DNA from: Brevundimonas sp. Root608 | Lineage (GTDB): Bacteria > Pseudomonadota > Alphaproteobacteria > Caulobacterales > Caulobacteraceae | Direction of reading: 5' to 3' | Length of the DNA: 64,000 nt | NCBI RefSeq assembly: GCF_001427825.1 | Contig: NZ_LMGT01000001.1 | Location: 882,001 to 946,000 of the forward strand | Part shown: piece after piece, positions 8,284 through 16,783 of the stretch | How positions within the stretch are numbered: the stretch's first letter is position 1 | Layout of the letters: each line of letters starts with the position of its first letter | Translations under genes and position numbers: made by a program | Notes under the pieces: generated by a model | What the model saw: the letters and a program-made list of their open reading frames with translations, nothing else | Told to the model about the DNA's origin: nothing | Database searches by the model: none

Positions 8284-8955
8284 ATGAAGACCCGTTTACT
8301 GTTCGCCACCGTAGGCGTAGCCGCTCTCATAGCCGGAGCAGCTTCCGCGCAAGGCCGCCCGGGAGGCACGACCCCCGGCCAGTCGATGCGCCCCTCCGCG
8401 CCCCCTTCTTCCATGATGCGTGAACCTCGCGCGACCCTGCCCGACCGTTCGGCCGGCGCGGGCGCCGCGATCAGTTCAACGGCCCGCGCGACGCGAAACG
8501 GCGAAGCCGTCCGGTCGGAAGCGCGCGAACGCCGGTCGCCGAATGCGGGGGCCAATCCCAACGCCGCCGCGAACGCCAACGCCAACGCAGGGTTTACCGC
8601 GGACGTGGTCGAAACCGACGCTGACGGCCAGGACCGCCGCATCGACTCCCGATCGAACCGGCGCGGACCCGAGCGCGCCAACGCGCGCGCCCTCGAACGG
8701 TCCAACGCCAACGCCGGTCTGCGTACAGGCGTCACCGGGCGCCTCAGCGAGCGGGAGGCGCGGGCGGTGACCGCAGAACTCAACCGTCGAAGCCTCGAAG
8801 CGTCTCTCAACGTCGGGGCCGAAGTGCGCGCTGATGCACGCTCCGATCGGCAGGCGCCGGACCGCGCCAATGCACAGGGCGTCACCAACTCCAACGGCAA
8901 CGCCGGCCTACGCGAAGAGTCGACGGAGACACCGACCCCGAGACGGCCGAACTGA
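8284..8955 (+). CDS. Secreted Asn/Ala/Arg-rich repeat protein, function unknown
   Basis: A 223-residue exported protein. Residues 1-22 form a signal peptide ending GAASAQ. The mature part is low in hydrophobics and contains three related segments that end in NANAGF or N-x-NAGLR, at about 84-103, 122-147 and 185-210; the last two share R-S-[ND]-R, RANA and NAGLR. Between them is a helix-prone stretch SEREARAVTAELNRRSLEASLN. No catalytic motif or known domain is seen, and the protein is probably largely disordered in the periplasm or outside the cell. The start is fixed by the signal peptide. A 311-residue antisense frame covers it but lacks family features. Confidence 0.7.
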   Translation: MKTRLLFATVGVAALIAGAASAQGRPGGTTPGQSMRPSAPPSSMMREPRATLPDRSAGAGAAISSTARATRNGEAVRSEARERRSPNAGANPNAAANANANAGFTADVVETDADGQDRRIDSRSNRRGPERANARALERSNANAGLRTGVTGRLSEREARAVTAELNRRSLEASLNVGAEVRADARSDRQAPDRANAQGVTNSNGNAGLREESTETPTPRRPN

Positions 8956-8972
8956 TCAGGACCGGTCAGCTT

Positions 8973-9008
8973 CGCGGGAAGGCCGCCTCCTTTGGCGCCC
9001 TTCCCGCG
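8973..9008. terminator. Hairpin between convergent genes
   Basis: CGCGGGAAGG (8973-8982) pairs perfectly with CCTTCCCGCG (8999-9008), and inner CGCC/GGCG can extend the stem. It sits between the stops of the repeat protein and the cyclase gene, so it could terminate both, but there is no T-run on either side. Confidence 0.4.
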
Positions 9009-9033
9009 ATCGGCGGTCATCGTTCGGGAGACG

Positions 9034-9684
9034 TCAGCCCACCTCGGCGAACGCCCGCACCGGAAACGTTCCGAACGCCTTCACCTTCGGCGGGGCGGCC
9101 GTGAAGCGGAAGCCGCTATCGGGCGCCAGTTCGAGCCCGCGCATGTGCTCGCAGATCGGGATGCCCGCGCCCAGCAGAAGCGTGTGGGCCGGGCGCGACC
9201 GGGTGCGGGTGTCGTCGATGTTGTGGGAGTCGATGCCGACCAGCGCGGCCCCCGCCTGAACCAGCAGGGCGGCGGCGGCCTCGGTGAGGAACGGGTGGTC
9301 CTCGAAATAGGCGTCGGTGCGCCAGTGGCGGGCCCAGCCGGTGTGGACCAGCACCGCCTTGCCGCGCACGTCGAGGTCCGCGAACCGGTCAGCGTCCACC
9401 ACCTGGATATCGGGGACGCGGACGACGAGGCCGGGCAGGGCGGCGACGCGGTCCAGGCCGACGTCGCTGAGGTCCTCGCCGTCGGCGTAGCGGTGGAAGG
9501 GCGTGTCCAGATAGGTGCCGGTGTTGCCGACCATCTCGATCCGGCCGATCTGGAATTCCGTGCCGGCCTCATAGTTGGTGCGCGAGGCCTCGCGGCTCAG
9601 GTGGTCGCAGATCAGGGGCGCGGGCAGGCCCTTGTAGGTGACCATGCCGGCCTCGATCGTGTGGCTGAGGTCGATCAGGGGCAT
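9034..9684 (-). CDS. Cyclase-family hydrolase (kynurenine formamidase-like fold), divergent metal site
   Basis: A 216-residue protein of the cyclase/KynB-like superfamily, recognised from the start LIDLSHTIEAGMVTYKGLPAP, the block VGNTGTYLDTPFHRYADGEDL, LVHTGWARHW and the late VGIDSHNIDDTRTRSRPAH. In kynurenine formamidase the metal block reads HxGTHxDxPxH; here the first two histidines are replaced, giving NTGTYLDTPFH. It therefore either uses a different ligand set or is not a classical zinc amidase. A tryptophan-catabolic role is not supported by its neighbours. Start and length agree with the family. Confidence 0.8.
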   Translation of the reverse strand: MPLIDLSHTIEAGMVTYKGLPAPLICDHLSREASRTNYEAGTEFQIGRIEMVGNTGTYLDTPFHRYADGEDLSDVGLDRVAALPGLVVRVPDIQVVDADRFADLDVRGKAVLVHTGWARHWRTDAYFEDHPFLTEAAAALLVQAGAALVGIDSHNIDDTRTRSRPAHTLLLGAGIPICEHMRGLELAPDSGFRFTAAPPKVKAFGTFPVRAFAEVG

Positions 9685-9802
9685 GGGCGGCTCCGGGGTG
9701 GGGGACGGCGATGATGCGCGAGCGGTTCGCGGGGGTCAAAGCGCTGGACAAGTCACGGCGCAGGTTGAACAACCTTCTTTCCAACAAGGAAGGACTTCTC
9801 CC

Positions 9803-10033
9803 ATGCGTATCGCCCTGTTCGCCGCCGCCGCGGCCGCCCTGACCCTGACGGCCTGCTCGCAGCAGACCGAAGAGAACGCCGACGCCACCGCAGACGCGGC
9901 CGGCGCCACGGTCGCCTCGGCCGCTGACGACACCGCCGTCAACGCCGAAGCCGCCGCCGACAACGCCGCCGCCGCAACCAACCAGGCGGCCGAAAACGTC
10001 GACGCCGCCATCGAAACCCCCGCCGAAAAATAG
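9803..10033 (+). CDS. Small Ala-rich lipoprotein
   Basis: A 76-residue predicted lipoprotein. The signal MRIALFAAAAAALTLTAC ends in the lipobox LTAC with Cys18. The mature 58 residues are acidic and Ala-rich, with repeated A-A-D-N and A-A-E patterns that could form an amphipathic helix, reminiscent of entericidin- or Lpp-like small lipoproteins but without a recognised family signature. The start is chosen because AAGGAAGGA lies just upstream and the signal peptide begins there. A strong terminator follows 17 bases after the stop. Confidence 0.7.
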   Translation: MRIALFAAAAAALTLTACSQQTEENADATADAAGATVASAADDTAVNAEAAADNAAAATNQAAENVDAAIETPAEK

Positions 10034-10050
10034 GCCTTCCGCAGAGAGAC

Positions 10051-10083
10051 GCGCCCGAAGTCCGCTTCGGGCGCGTTTTCGTT
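10051..10083 (+). terminator. Rho-independent terminator
   Basis: A perfect 10-base stem GCGCCCGAAG / CTTCGGGCGC (10051-10060 with 10065-10074) closes a TCCG loop and is followed by GTTTTCGTT. It terminates the small lipoprotein gene and abuts the stop of ygfZ on the other strand. Confidence 0.85.
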
Positions 10084-10872
10084 CTAGAGCCGGGCCCAGT
10101 CCGGCCGTCTGACCGTGATTGCGCGGCCATCCACGGTCAGGGCTCCGTCGATCCGGTCCAGCCGCACCAGCGCCATGGCCGCGCCCTCGCGCCCGCTGAG
10201 CACTTCCCCGGCGCGCAGTTCACCGTTCAGCACCTCTGCGCCGAAGGCGGGGGCGGGCCCGTCGAAGGCGATGGGCAGCATGCGGCTCCTGATCGCCCCG
10301 CGCCGCTTCATCCGCGAGGTGGTCTCCTGGCCGACGAAACAGCCTTTCTGGAAGTCGATGCCGTTCAGCAGGTCGAAATCGGCCTCGATGGGATAGGTCT
10401 TGTCAGACGGAGCGTCGGCCGCCGGATCCGGAACGCCGACGGCCAGGCGATGCGCCTGCCAGTCGTCCTCGGTCGCGTTTGTTTCGACGTCGCCGCCGTA
10501 GCGCCGCCCACCGAGGGCGGGCGTGCGCGGGTCGGGGATGAAGCCCTCGGCCTCGCCGTTCCAGGCCGCGAAGACTGCGCCGTCGTCGGCTTCGACCGCG
10601 ACCTGGGCGCGCAGCCGGTACATGGCCAGCCGATGCACCAGCGCCTCGCGGCGGTCGGCGGCGACGTCCAGCAGGACGCCGTCCTCGAGTCCCGACACGA
10701 AGAGGTCGAACAGCAGCCGCCCCGGCGGCGACAGCAGGCCGCCGAACCGCAGCTGTCCCGGGGCCAGGGACTCGACGTCCTGGGTCAGCAGATTGTGCAG
10801 GAAGGGCCGGGCTTCGGGACCGGTCACGCGGATCAGGGCGCGGCTGTCGAGTCGGGCGATGCGAGGGGCCAT
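10084..10872 (-). CDS. ygfZ: YgfZ-type folate-binding protein (Fe-S cluster repair)
   Basis: Homologue of YgfZ/IBA57, a GcvT-fold, tetrahydrofolate-binding protein that supports synthesis or repair of certain iron-sulfur enzymes. The conserved signature K-G-C-F-V-G-Q-E is at residues 176-183 with the reactive Cys178, followed by the usual basic TSRMKRRG. The 262-residue length is normal when the start is placed at MAPRIARLDSR; 12 further in-frame codons are open upstream but not needed. ErpA, another Fe-S factor, lies 2.4 kb away on the same strand. Confidence 0.9.
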   Translation of the reverse strand: MAPRIARLDSRALIRVTGPEARPFLHNLLTQDVESLAPGQLRFGGLLSPPGRLLFDLFVSGLEDGVLLDVAADRREALVHRLAMYRLRAQVAVEADDGAVFAAWNGEAEGFIPDPRTPALGGRRYGGDVETNATEDDWQAHRLAVGVPDPAADAPSDKTYPIEADFDLLNGIDFQKGCFVGQETTSRMKRRGAIRSRMLPIAFDGPAPAFGAEVLNGELRAGEVLSGREGAAMALVRLDRIDGALTVDGRAITVRRPDWARL

Positions 10873-10956
10873 TACGCCTAGATAGGGCGGCGCGCGCCTG
10901 TGGACCACACCTGTGACACGCCTGATACGAAGAGAGAATCCGTATACGGTGCATCG

Positions 10957-11916
10957 ATGGCGAGCCGGTTTCCCATTCTGTACATCGCCGAGGCCGACGC
11001 GAGCGACGCGATCCTGTCGTCAGGCGTGCTGGCCTATCTGGTCGCCGCCATGCCGCAAGCGACCTTCACGGTGGTCGGCTCACCCAAGAGCGCGCCCCTG
11101 TTCGCCGACACCCCGCGTCTCGATCGCCTGATCGTGCTTGAGCGGGACAGCCGGCTGGACTGGCTGGGACTGTGGAACAAGGTGCGGGAGACGCGCTGGG
11201 GGCTGGTGGTCGACATGCGCGGCACCACCCTGTCCGCCAAGCTGAAGCGCCAGAAGCGGGCGGTGCGCGGGGCCTGGGAAGCCGGGGTCCATGCCGTCGA
11301 ACAGGCCGCGCGGGTGTTGCAGCTGGAAGAGGTTCCCGGCCCGAAGCTGTTCGTGTCGGAGGCGACGCAGGCGAAGGCTGACGCGTTGATGCCGGCCGAG
11401 GAAGTTCCGATCCTCGCCATCGGACCCGGGGCGGACTGGATGGGCAAGGTCTGGCCGTCGGAACGCTACGCCAAGGTCGCAGTCGCTCTCGTGGGCGACG
11501 GCGGGCCGCTGGAGGGCGGGCGGGTCATCGTCGTCGGCGACGACAACGCCCGCGAGGCCGCCCACACCGTGCGACTGTCGCTGCCGCGCAACCGGGTCAC
11601 TGAACTGCAGGGCCGGTTGAGCCGGCTGGAGACGGTCGCGGCCCTCGGTCGGGCGGCGCTCTATGTCGGGGCCGATACGATCTGGACCGATCTGGCTGTG
11701 GCCAGCGGGGTCCCGGTGGTCGCCGCCTTCGGACCGTCGGATGAGGTCGAGCATGGTCCATGGGGCGGGGTCGCCGTGCGCGGCCCGCGCTCGGTCGAGG
11801 AATACCGCAAGATCGACCCGAACCTGAACCAGGCCATCCTGCACATGAACGACCTGCCGGCCGAACGGGTGCTGAAGGCGGCCACGAAGCTGCTGGCCGA
11901 ACACGCCGCGCGCTAG
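10957..11916 (+). CDS. Glycosyltransferase family 9 protein (heptosyltransferase-like)
   Basis: A 319-residue GT-B-fold enzyme of the ADP-heptose:LPS heptosyltransferase group, expected to add a sugar to the lipopolysaccharide core at the inner membrane's cytoplasmic face. Visible features are the N-terminal ILYIAEADASDAILSSGV, the donor-domain entry AIGPGADWMGKVWPSERYAKVA, and the nucleotide-sugar segment YVGADTIWTDLAVASGVPVVAAFGPSD, the family's usual GxDTGxxHLAAA region in modified form. I take MASRFPILY as the start; 19 more codons are open upstream. Acceptor and donor cannot be assigned. pyrC follows after 32 bases. Confidence 0.88.
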   Translation: MASRFPILYIAEADASDAILSSGVLAYLVAAMPQATFTVVGSPKSAPLFADTPRLDRLIVLERDSRLDWLGLWNKVRETRWGLVVDMRGTTLSAKLKRQKRAVRGAWEAGVHAVEQAARVLQLEEVPGPKLFVSEATQAKADALMPAEEVPILAIGPGADWMGKVWPSERYAKVAVALVGDGGPLEGGRVIVVGDDNAREAAHTVRLSLPRNRVTELQGRLSRLETVAALGRAALYVGADTIWTDLAVASGVPVVAAFGPSDEVEHGPWGGVAVRGPRSVEEYRKIDPNLNQAILHMNDLPAERVLKAATKLLAEHAAR

Positions 11917-11948
11917 ATCGACGGGGCGCGCCGGTCTAAGGGACGCGC

Positions 11949-13280
11949 ATGACCCAGACATACGACCTGATCGTCCGCGGCGGCGAAGTGGCCAACCACG
12001 CCGGGCGCGGCATGGCCGACGTCGGCGTGACCGACGGGCGGATCGTCTTCGTCGGCGACCTGTCGCAGGCCAGCGCCGGCGAGATGGTCGACGCGACCGG
12101 CCTTACCGTCCTGCCCGGCGTCATCGACACCCAGGTCCATTTCCGCGAGCCGGGGCTGGAATGGAAGGAAGACCTCGAGACCGGCAGCCGCGCCGCGGCG
12201 CTCGGCGGCGTCACCGCCGTGTTCGAAATGCCGAACACCGAGCCCAACACCACCGACCCCGACACCCTCGCGGACAAACTGGCCCGCGCCCGCGACCGCA
12301 TGTGGACCGACCACGCCTTCTATATCGGCGGCACCCACGACAACGCTGGATATCTGGCCGAGCTGGAGCGGCTGCCCGGCTGCTGCGGGGTCAAGGTGTT
12401 CATGGGCGCCTCGACCGGCACCCTGCTGGTCGCCGACGACGAGGGCGTGCGCAAGGTGCTGCAGAACGTGAAGCGCCGCGCCACCTTCCACTCCGAGGAC
12501 GAATACCGGCTGGTCGAACGCCGCCCTCTGGCCCGCACCGGCGACTGGACCAGCCACCCCGAGGTGCGCGACGCCGAAAGCGCCATCATGAGCACGCACC
12601 GCCTGGTCCGGCTGGCGCGCGAGGTGGGCGCGCGCATCCATGTGCTGCACGTCTCGACCGCCGAGGAGGTCCGCTTCCTGGCCGACCACAAGGATGTCGC
12701 CACCGCCGAGGTCACGCCCCAGCACCTGACGCTGGACGGGGACGAGGCCTACGCGCGGCTGAGAGGCTACGCCCAGATGAACCCGCCGATCCGCAATGCG
12801 CACCACATCGCCGGCCTGTGGGGCGGGGTCGAGCAGGGCGTGTTCGACGTGCTGGGTTCCGACCACGCGCCTCACACCATCGAGGAGAAGGCCCGACCCT
12901 ATCCGGCCTCTCCGTCGGGTATGCCGGGGGTGCAGACCCTGGTGCCGGTCATGCTGACCCATGTCGCCCACGGCCGGCTGTCGCTGGACCGGTTCATCGA
13001 CCTGACCTCGCACGGCGCCAACCGCGTGTTCGGCATCGCCGGCAAGGGCCGGATGGCCGAGGGCTATGACGCCGACCTGACCATTGTGGACCTGAAAGCA
13101 AAGCACACGATCGCCCATGCCGACATGGCCAGCCGCGCCGGCTGGACGCCCTTTGACGGCTTCGAGGCGATCGGTCAGGCCAAGGCCACCATCGTCCGCG
13201 GCCGCGTGGTGATGAAGGACGGGGAACTGATCGGCGCGGCCCACGGGCGGCCGGTGCGGTTCCAGGAAACGCTGGGCTAG
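11949..13280 (+). CDS. pyrC: Dihydroorotase (class I)
   Basis: Amidohydrolase that interconverts carbamoyl-aspartate and dihydroorotate in pyrimidine synthesis. The 443-residue length fits class I enzymes. The metal motif appears as DTQVHFREPG, the Asn-rich EMPNTEPNT loop and VKVFMGAST are typical, later metal ligands lie in RATFHSEDE and IHVLHVSTAEE, and LGSDHAPHT holds the catalytic Asp. It terminates in CTAG shared with the convergent erpA gene. An inactive PyrC-like partner of PyrB is the main alternative, but the catalytic residues seem intact. Confidence 0.93.
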   Translation: MTQTYDLIVRGGEVANHAGRGMADVGVTDGRIVFVGDLSQASAGEMVDATGLTVLPGVIDTQVHFREPGLEWKEDLETGSRAAALGGVTAVFEMPNTEPNTTDPDTLADKLARARDRMWTDHAFYIGGTHDNAGYLAELERLPGCCGVKVFMGASTGTLLVADDEGVRKVLQNVKRRATFHSEDEYRLVERRPLARTGDWTSHPEVRDAESAIMSTHRLVRLAREVGARIHVLHVSTAEEVRFLADHKDVATAEVTPQHLTLDGDEAYARLRGYAQMNPPIRNAHHIAGLWGGVEQGVFDVLGSDHAPHTIEEKARPYPASPSGMPGVQTLVPVMLTHVAHGRLSLDRFIDLTSHGANRVFGIAGKGRMAEGYDADLTIVDLKAKHTIAHADMASRAGWTPFDGFEAIGQAKATIVRGRVVMKDGELIGAAHGRPVRFQETLG

Positions 13281-13654
13281 ATCGAGAAGCTGACGCCGCA
13301 GCCGCAGCTTGAGGCGGCGTTCGGATTGCGGACGACGAACTGCGCCCCGGCCAGATCGTCGACGAAGGCGATCTCCGAGCCCTTGAGGAAGGGCAGCGAG
13401 ACGGCGTCGACCAGCGCCGCCTGACCCCCGGCTTCGATGCGGATGTCGTCAGCCTCGGCCGCCTCGACCAGTTCGAACCGGTACTGGAAGCCCGAGCAGC
13501 CGCCGCCGTCGACGGCGACGCGCAGCATGACTGTATGGCCCTCGTCCCGGCTCAGCGTCTCCAGCCGCCGGGCGGCGGTTTCGGACAGGGTCAGGCCGTG
13601 ACCGCCGGCGGACGGCGATATCTGGAATGCGGGGACGGATTGGACGGTGCTCAC
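13277..13654 (-). CDS. erpA: A-type iron-sulfur cluster carrier protein (ErpA/IscA)
   Basis: Carries and inserts Fe-S clusters into target enzymes. The 125-residue protein has the three A-type cysteines: Cys53 in GGGCSGFQY and Cys117 and Cys119 in the C-terminal CGCGVSF. A roughly 18-residue N-terminal extension precedes the fold. Whether it is ErpA or another A-type paralogue cannot be settled here. It converges on pyrC with overlapping stops and diverges from dgt, whose GTG start is only 21 bases away. Confidence 0.92.
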   Translation of the reverse strand: MSTVQSVPAFQISPSAGGHGLTLSETAARRLETLSRDEGHTVMLRVAVDGGGCSGFQYRFELVEAAEADDIRIEAGGQAALVDAVSLPFLKGSEIAFVDDLAGAQFVVRNPNAASSCGCGVSFSI

Positions 13655-13675
13655 AGGGGCCTATATGAGGCGCGG

Positions 13676-14893
13676 GTGGCCGATCGCAAAGGCCCGCAGC
13701 CGAATGAGCAGCCGACGTTGATCCCCGAGCGCGCGCCCTACGCCGAATACCCCGAGCACAGCCGCGGCAGGCTGACGCCCGAGCCGATCAGCCGCACGCG
13801 CAACGCCTATGCCCGCGACCGCGACCGGATCATCCACGCCACGGCCTTCCGCCGCCTGAAGGAGAAGACCCAGGTCTTCGTGGCGCATGAGGGGGATCAC
13901 TACCGCACCCGCCTGACCCACAGCCTCGAGGTCGCCCAGATCGCCCGCTCGCTGGCCCACGCCCTGCGGCTGGACACCGATCTGGCCGAGACCGTAGCCT
14001 TGGCCCACGATCTGGGTCATCCGCCGTTCGGTCACGCGGGCGAGGACGAGTTGCAGGCGCAGATGGAGCCGTGGGGCGGGTTCGACCACAACGTCCAGAC
14101 CTTCCGTGTCGTGACCCGGCTGGAGCACCGCTATCCCCAGTTCGAGGGGCTGAACCTGAGCTGGGAGACTGTCGAGGGGGTGGTCAAGCATAACGGCCCG
14201 GTGTCCCACCGCCTCGACGAACCGGCGTGGAAGGCCATCGCCGACTATGCGCCGGGCTGGGACCTGCGGCTGGGCACCTTCGCCTCGCTGGAAGCCCAGG
14301 CGGCCGCCATCGCCGACGACATCGCCTACAACAACCACGACGTCGACGACGGCGTTCAGGCGGGTCTGTTCACTCTCGACGACCTGTCGAAGGTGCCCCT
14401 GATCGGCCCGGTGCTGCACGGCGTGCGTAAGGACTGGCCGGACATCGACGAGCGGATGATCCGCATCGAGGCCGTGCGGCGCATGATCGGAGTGATGGTC
14501 GAGGACGTGCTGGCCGAAACCGAACGGCGCATCGAGGCCGCGAACATCCGGTCGTCCGAGGACGTGCGCGTGGCCGACCGGATGCTGGTGGCCTTCTCGC
14601 CCGCCATGCTGGCCGACCTGGGCGTGCTGCGCCAGTTCCTGTTCGAGCGGATGTACCGCCACTATCGCGTCAACCGGACCCGCAGCCAGGCGCGGCGCCT
14701 GCTGGCCGAGATGTTCCAGCTGTTCATGGCGGAACCGGCGACCCTGCCCCCGGAATGGTCGGGCAAGGCCGGGGTTGAGGATCGGGCGAAACGGGCCCGG
14801 GCGGTGTGCGACTACATCGCCGGCATGACCGATCGCTACGCCATCGAGGAACACAAGAAGCTGTTCAGCCTCGACCTCGCCCTCGACTTGTGA
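13676..14893 (+). CDS. dgt: dGTPase-like HD-domain triphosphohydrolase
   Basis: Deoxyguanosinetriphosphate triphosphohydrolase-like protein of 405 residues that hydrolyses dNTPs to deoxynucleosides and triphosphate. The HD metal site is visible as [12 protein letters not shown] (His82) and [15 protein letters not shown] (His111, Asp112), with the later Asp in [14 protein letters not shown]. The most plausible start is the GTG at 13676, giving [12 protein letters not shown]; sequence upstream in the same frame overlaps erpA antisense and is not family-like. In some Caulobacterales, argS sits between dgt and the SPOR gene; it is not here. Confidence 0.92.
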   Translation: MADRKGPQPNEQPTLIPERAPYAEYPEHSRGRLTPEPISRTRNAYARDRDRIIHATAFRRLKEKTQVFVAHEGDHYRTRLTHSLEVAQIARSLAHALRLDTDLAETVALAHDLGHPPFGHAGEDELQAQMEPWGGFDHNVQTFRVVTRLEHRYPQFEGLNLSWETVEGVVKHNGPVSHRLDEPAWKAIADYAPGWDLRLGTFASLEAQAAAIADDIAYNNHDVDDGVQAGLFTLDDLSKVPLIGPVLHGVRKDWPDIDERMIRIEAVRRMIGVMVEDVLAETERRIEAANIRSSEDVRVADRMLVAFSPAMLADLGVLRQFLFERMYRHYRVNRTRSQARRLLAEMFQLFMAEPATLPPEWSGKAGVEDRAKRARAVCDYIAGMTDRYAIEEHKKLFSLDLALDL

Positions 14894-14969
14894 TTCGAAA
14901 GGGGGGCGGGGGCAGGTAGGATGAAGTTCGGGCGCGCCGATTCGCGCGGCCCGGCTGGAAGGCGCGGTC

Positions 14970-15722
14970 ATGTCCCACGAAGATCCCTATCGTCCGAACC
15001 CGGGCCGCGATCCCGGCCATGATCGCGGCGCCTATACGCCGCCCACAGACGACGACCTGCCGTTCAATCGCGGCGGCTATGATCCACGCCGGGGTGGCGG
15101 GGGAGGCGGCGCCAAGGCCCCGCCGATGACGCTGCTCATCTCCGGGATCGTACTGGTCCTGCTGATCGTCGCGGTGGTGGTCTATTACCGCGCCGGACCG
15201 CGCTCCTCGAACGACGCCCCGCCCGCCGTGGGGACGCCGGTCGGCGAGATGAAGGCCGAGGCCCCGCTGGACGCACAGCCGATCGATCCGGAAGCCGGCA
15301 TCGACGTCTATTCCGACGCCGAGGCGCCGACCGCCGCCCCGACCTTCACCCCTCCGCCCGAGACCGTTCAGCCGCGCCCGGCCCCGGCCGCGATCGAGCC
15401 GGCGGCGCCCGTCGCGCCCCGTCCAACGCCGACCGCGCCTCCGGCTGAAAAGGCCGAACCGCGTCCCGCGCCCGCCGTTGGCGGAACCTCCGGCGTCCAG
15501 ATCGGCGCCTTCTCGACCCCGAGCCTGGCGGACCGCGAGTTCGCCGCCGTCGTCGGCCGTTATCCGCAGTTCACCAGCGGCGCCGACAAGCGGGTGCAGG
15601 AAGTGACCGCGTCCAACGGTTCGACCGTGTACCGCACCACCGTCACGGGCCTCAGCCGCGAACAGGCCGTCGGCCTCTGCAATGCGATCAAGGCCGGCGG
15701 CGGCGACTGCTTCGTGCGTTGA
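14970..15722 (+). CDS. SPOR-domain membrane protein
   Basis: A 250-residue bitopic inner-membrane protein. A Pro/Gly/Asp-rich cytoplasmic N-terminus (1-52) precedes one transmembrane helix (about 53-71, MTLLISGIVLVLLIVAVVV), a Pro/Ala-rich periplasmic linker (about 75-172), and a C-terminal SPOR domain beginning VQIGAFSTPSLADREFA. SPOR domains bind denuded septal peptidoglycan, so it is probably recruited to division sites. It precedes nagZ by 7 bases, forming a cell-wall operon. Confidence 0.92.
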   Translation: MSHEDPYRPNPGRDPGHDRGAYTPPTDDDLPFNRGGYDPRRGGGGGGAKAPPMTLLISGIVLVLLIVAVVVYYRAGPRSSNDAPPAVGTPVGEMKAEAPLDAQPIDPEAGIDVYSDAEAPTAAPTFTPPPETVQPRPAPAAIEPAAPVAPRPTPTAPPAEKAEPRPAPAVGGTSGVQIGAFSTPSLADREFAAVVGRYPQFTSGADKRVQEVTASNGSTVYRTTVTGLSREQAVGLCNAIKAGGGDCFVR

Positions 15723-15729
15723 CACGCGG

Positions 15730-16779
15730 ATGACGTCCGCCGCGATCTACGGCTGCAGCGGCCATCGGCTGGCGGAGGCGGAAAAGGCCTTCTTCGCCGA
15801 CGTGCGGCCGTGGGGTTTCATCCTGTTCCGGCGCAACGTCGACAGCCCCGAGCAGATGCGGGCCCTGACCGCCGAACTGAGGGACTGCATCGGCGACCCG
15901 GCCTGCCCGATCCTGATCGACCAGGAGGGCGGTCGGGTGCAGCGGATGGGGCCGCCGCACTGGCGGAAATATCCGCCGGGCGAAGCGTATCTGAAGGCGG
16001 CTGACGATCCTCTGGCGGCGCGCGAACTGGCGCGTCTGGGCGCCCGGCTGATCGCGCATGACCTGCGAGCCGTCGGCGTCAACGTCGACTGCGCCCCGGT
16101 TCTGGACGTGCCGGTTCCGGGCGCCCACGACATCATAGGCGACCGGGCCTATGCCCATGACCCGGCGACGGTGGCGCAGCTGGGCCGCGCGGCGGCCGAG
16201 GGCCTTCTCGCGGGCGGCGTTCTGCCGGTGATCAAGCACATGCCCGGCCACGGCCGCGCCTTCGCCGACAGTCACCACGCCCTGCCGGTCGTGCACGCCG
16301 ATCTGGCGACGCTGGACGGCTGGGACTTCGCTCCGTTCAAGGCGCTGTCGGACATGCCGCTGGCCATGACCGCTCACGTCGTCTTCGACGCGATCGATCC
16401 GAAGCGGCCGGCGACGACCTCGAAGAAGGCGGTGCGCCTGATGCGGGATCGCCTCGGGTTCGGCGGTCTGGTCATGACCGACGACCTGTCGATGAAGGCT
16501 CTGTCGGGCACGCTGCGCGAACGCGCGGAGGCCTCCCTGAAGGCCGGATGCGACGTCGTTCTGCACTGCAACGGCGATCTGGACGAGATGCGCGAGGTCG
16601 CGGAGGGCGTCGGCAAGCTGAAAGGCCGGTCGGCGAAACGGGCCGGGGCGGCCATGGCTCGCATCATCCAAACGCCCGAACCGCTCGATGAGCCCGAGGC
16701 CCGCGAGCGGTTCGCCGCACTGCTGGCCGGAAAGCTCGACGCCGCGCGCGGCCCCGACGTCGGCGAGGCCCAGGCCTGA
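15730..16779 (+). CDS. nagZ: Beta-N-acetylhexosaminidase (GH3)
   Basis: Cytoplasmic glycoside hydrolase family 3 enzyme that removes GlcNAc from anhydro-muropeptides during peptidoglycan recycling. The 349-residue protein shows LIDQEGGRVQRM, the catalytic loop IKHMPGHGRAFADSHH, and the nucleophile segment VMTDDLSMKAL. I start at MTSAAIYGC, 7 bases after the SPOR stop; longer in-frame sequence would overlap that gene. It lies immediately upstream of scpA. Confidence 0.94.
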   Translation: MTSAAIYGCSGHRLAEAEKAFFADVRPWGFILFRRNVDSPEQMRALTAELRDCIGDPACPILIDQEGGRVQRMGPPHWRKYPPGEAYLKAADDPLAARELARLGARLIAHDLRAVGVNVDCAPVLDVPVPGAHDIIGDRAYAHDPATVAQLGRAAAEGLLAGGVLPVIKHMPGHGRAFADSHHALPVVHADLATLDGWDFAPFKALSDMPLAMTAHVVFDAIDPKRPATTSKKAVRLMRDRLGFGGLVMTDDLSMKALSGTLRERAEASLKAGCDVVLHCNGDLDEMREVAEGVGKLKGRSAKRAGAAMARIIQTPEPLDEPEARERFAALLAGKLDAARGPDVGEAQA

Positions 16780-16783
16780 TCCG

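Noticed and set aside
8085-9020. A 311-codon minus-strand open frame
   Set aside because: It shadows the secreted repeat protein, which has a signal peptide and ordered repeats; the antisense product has none.
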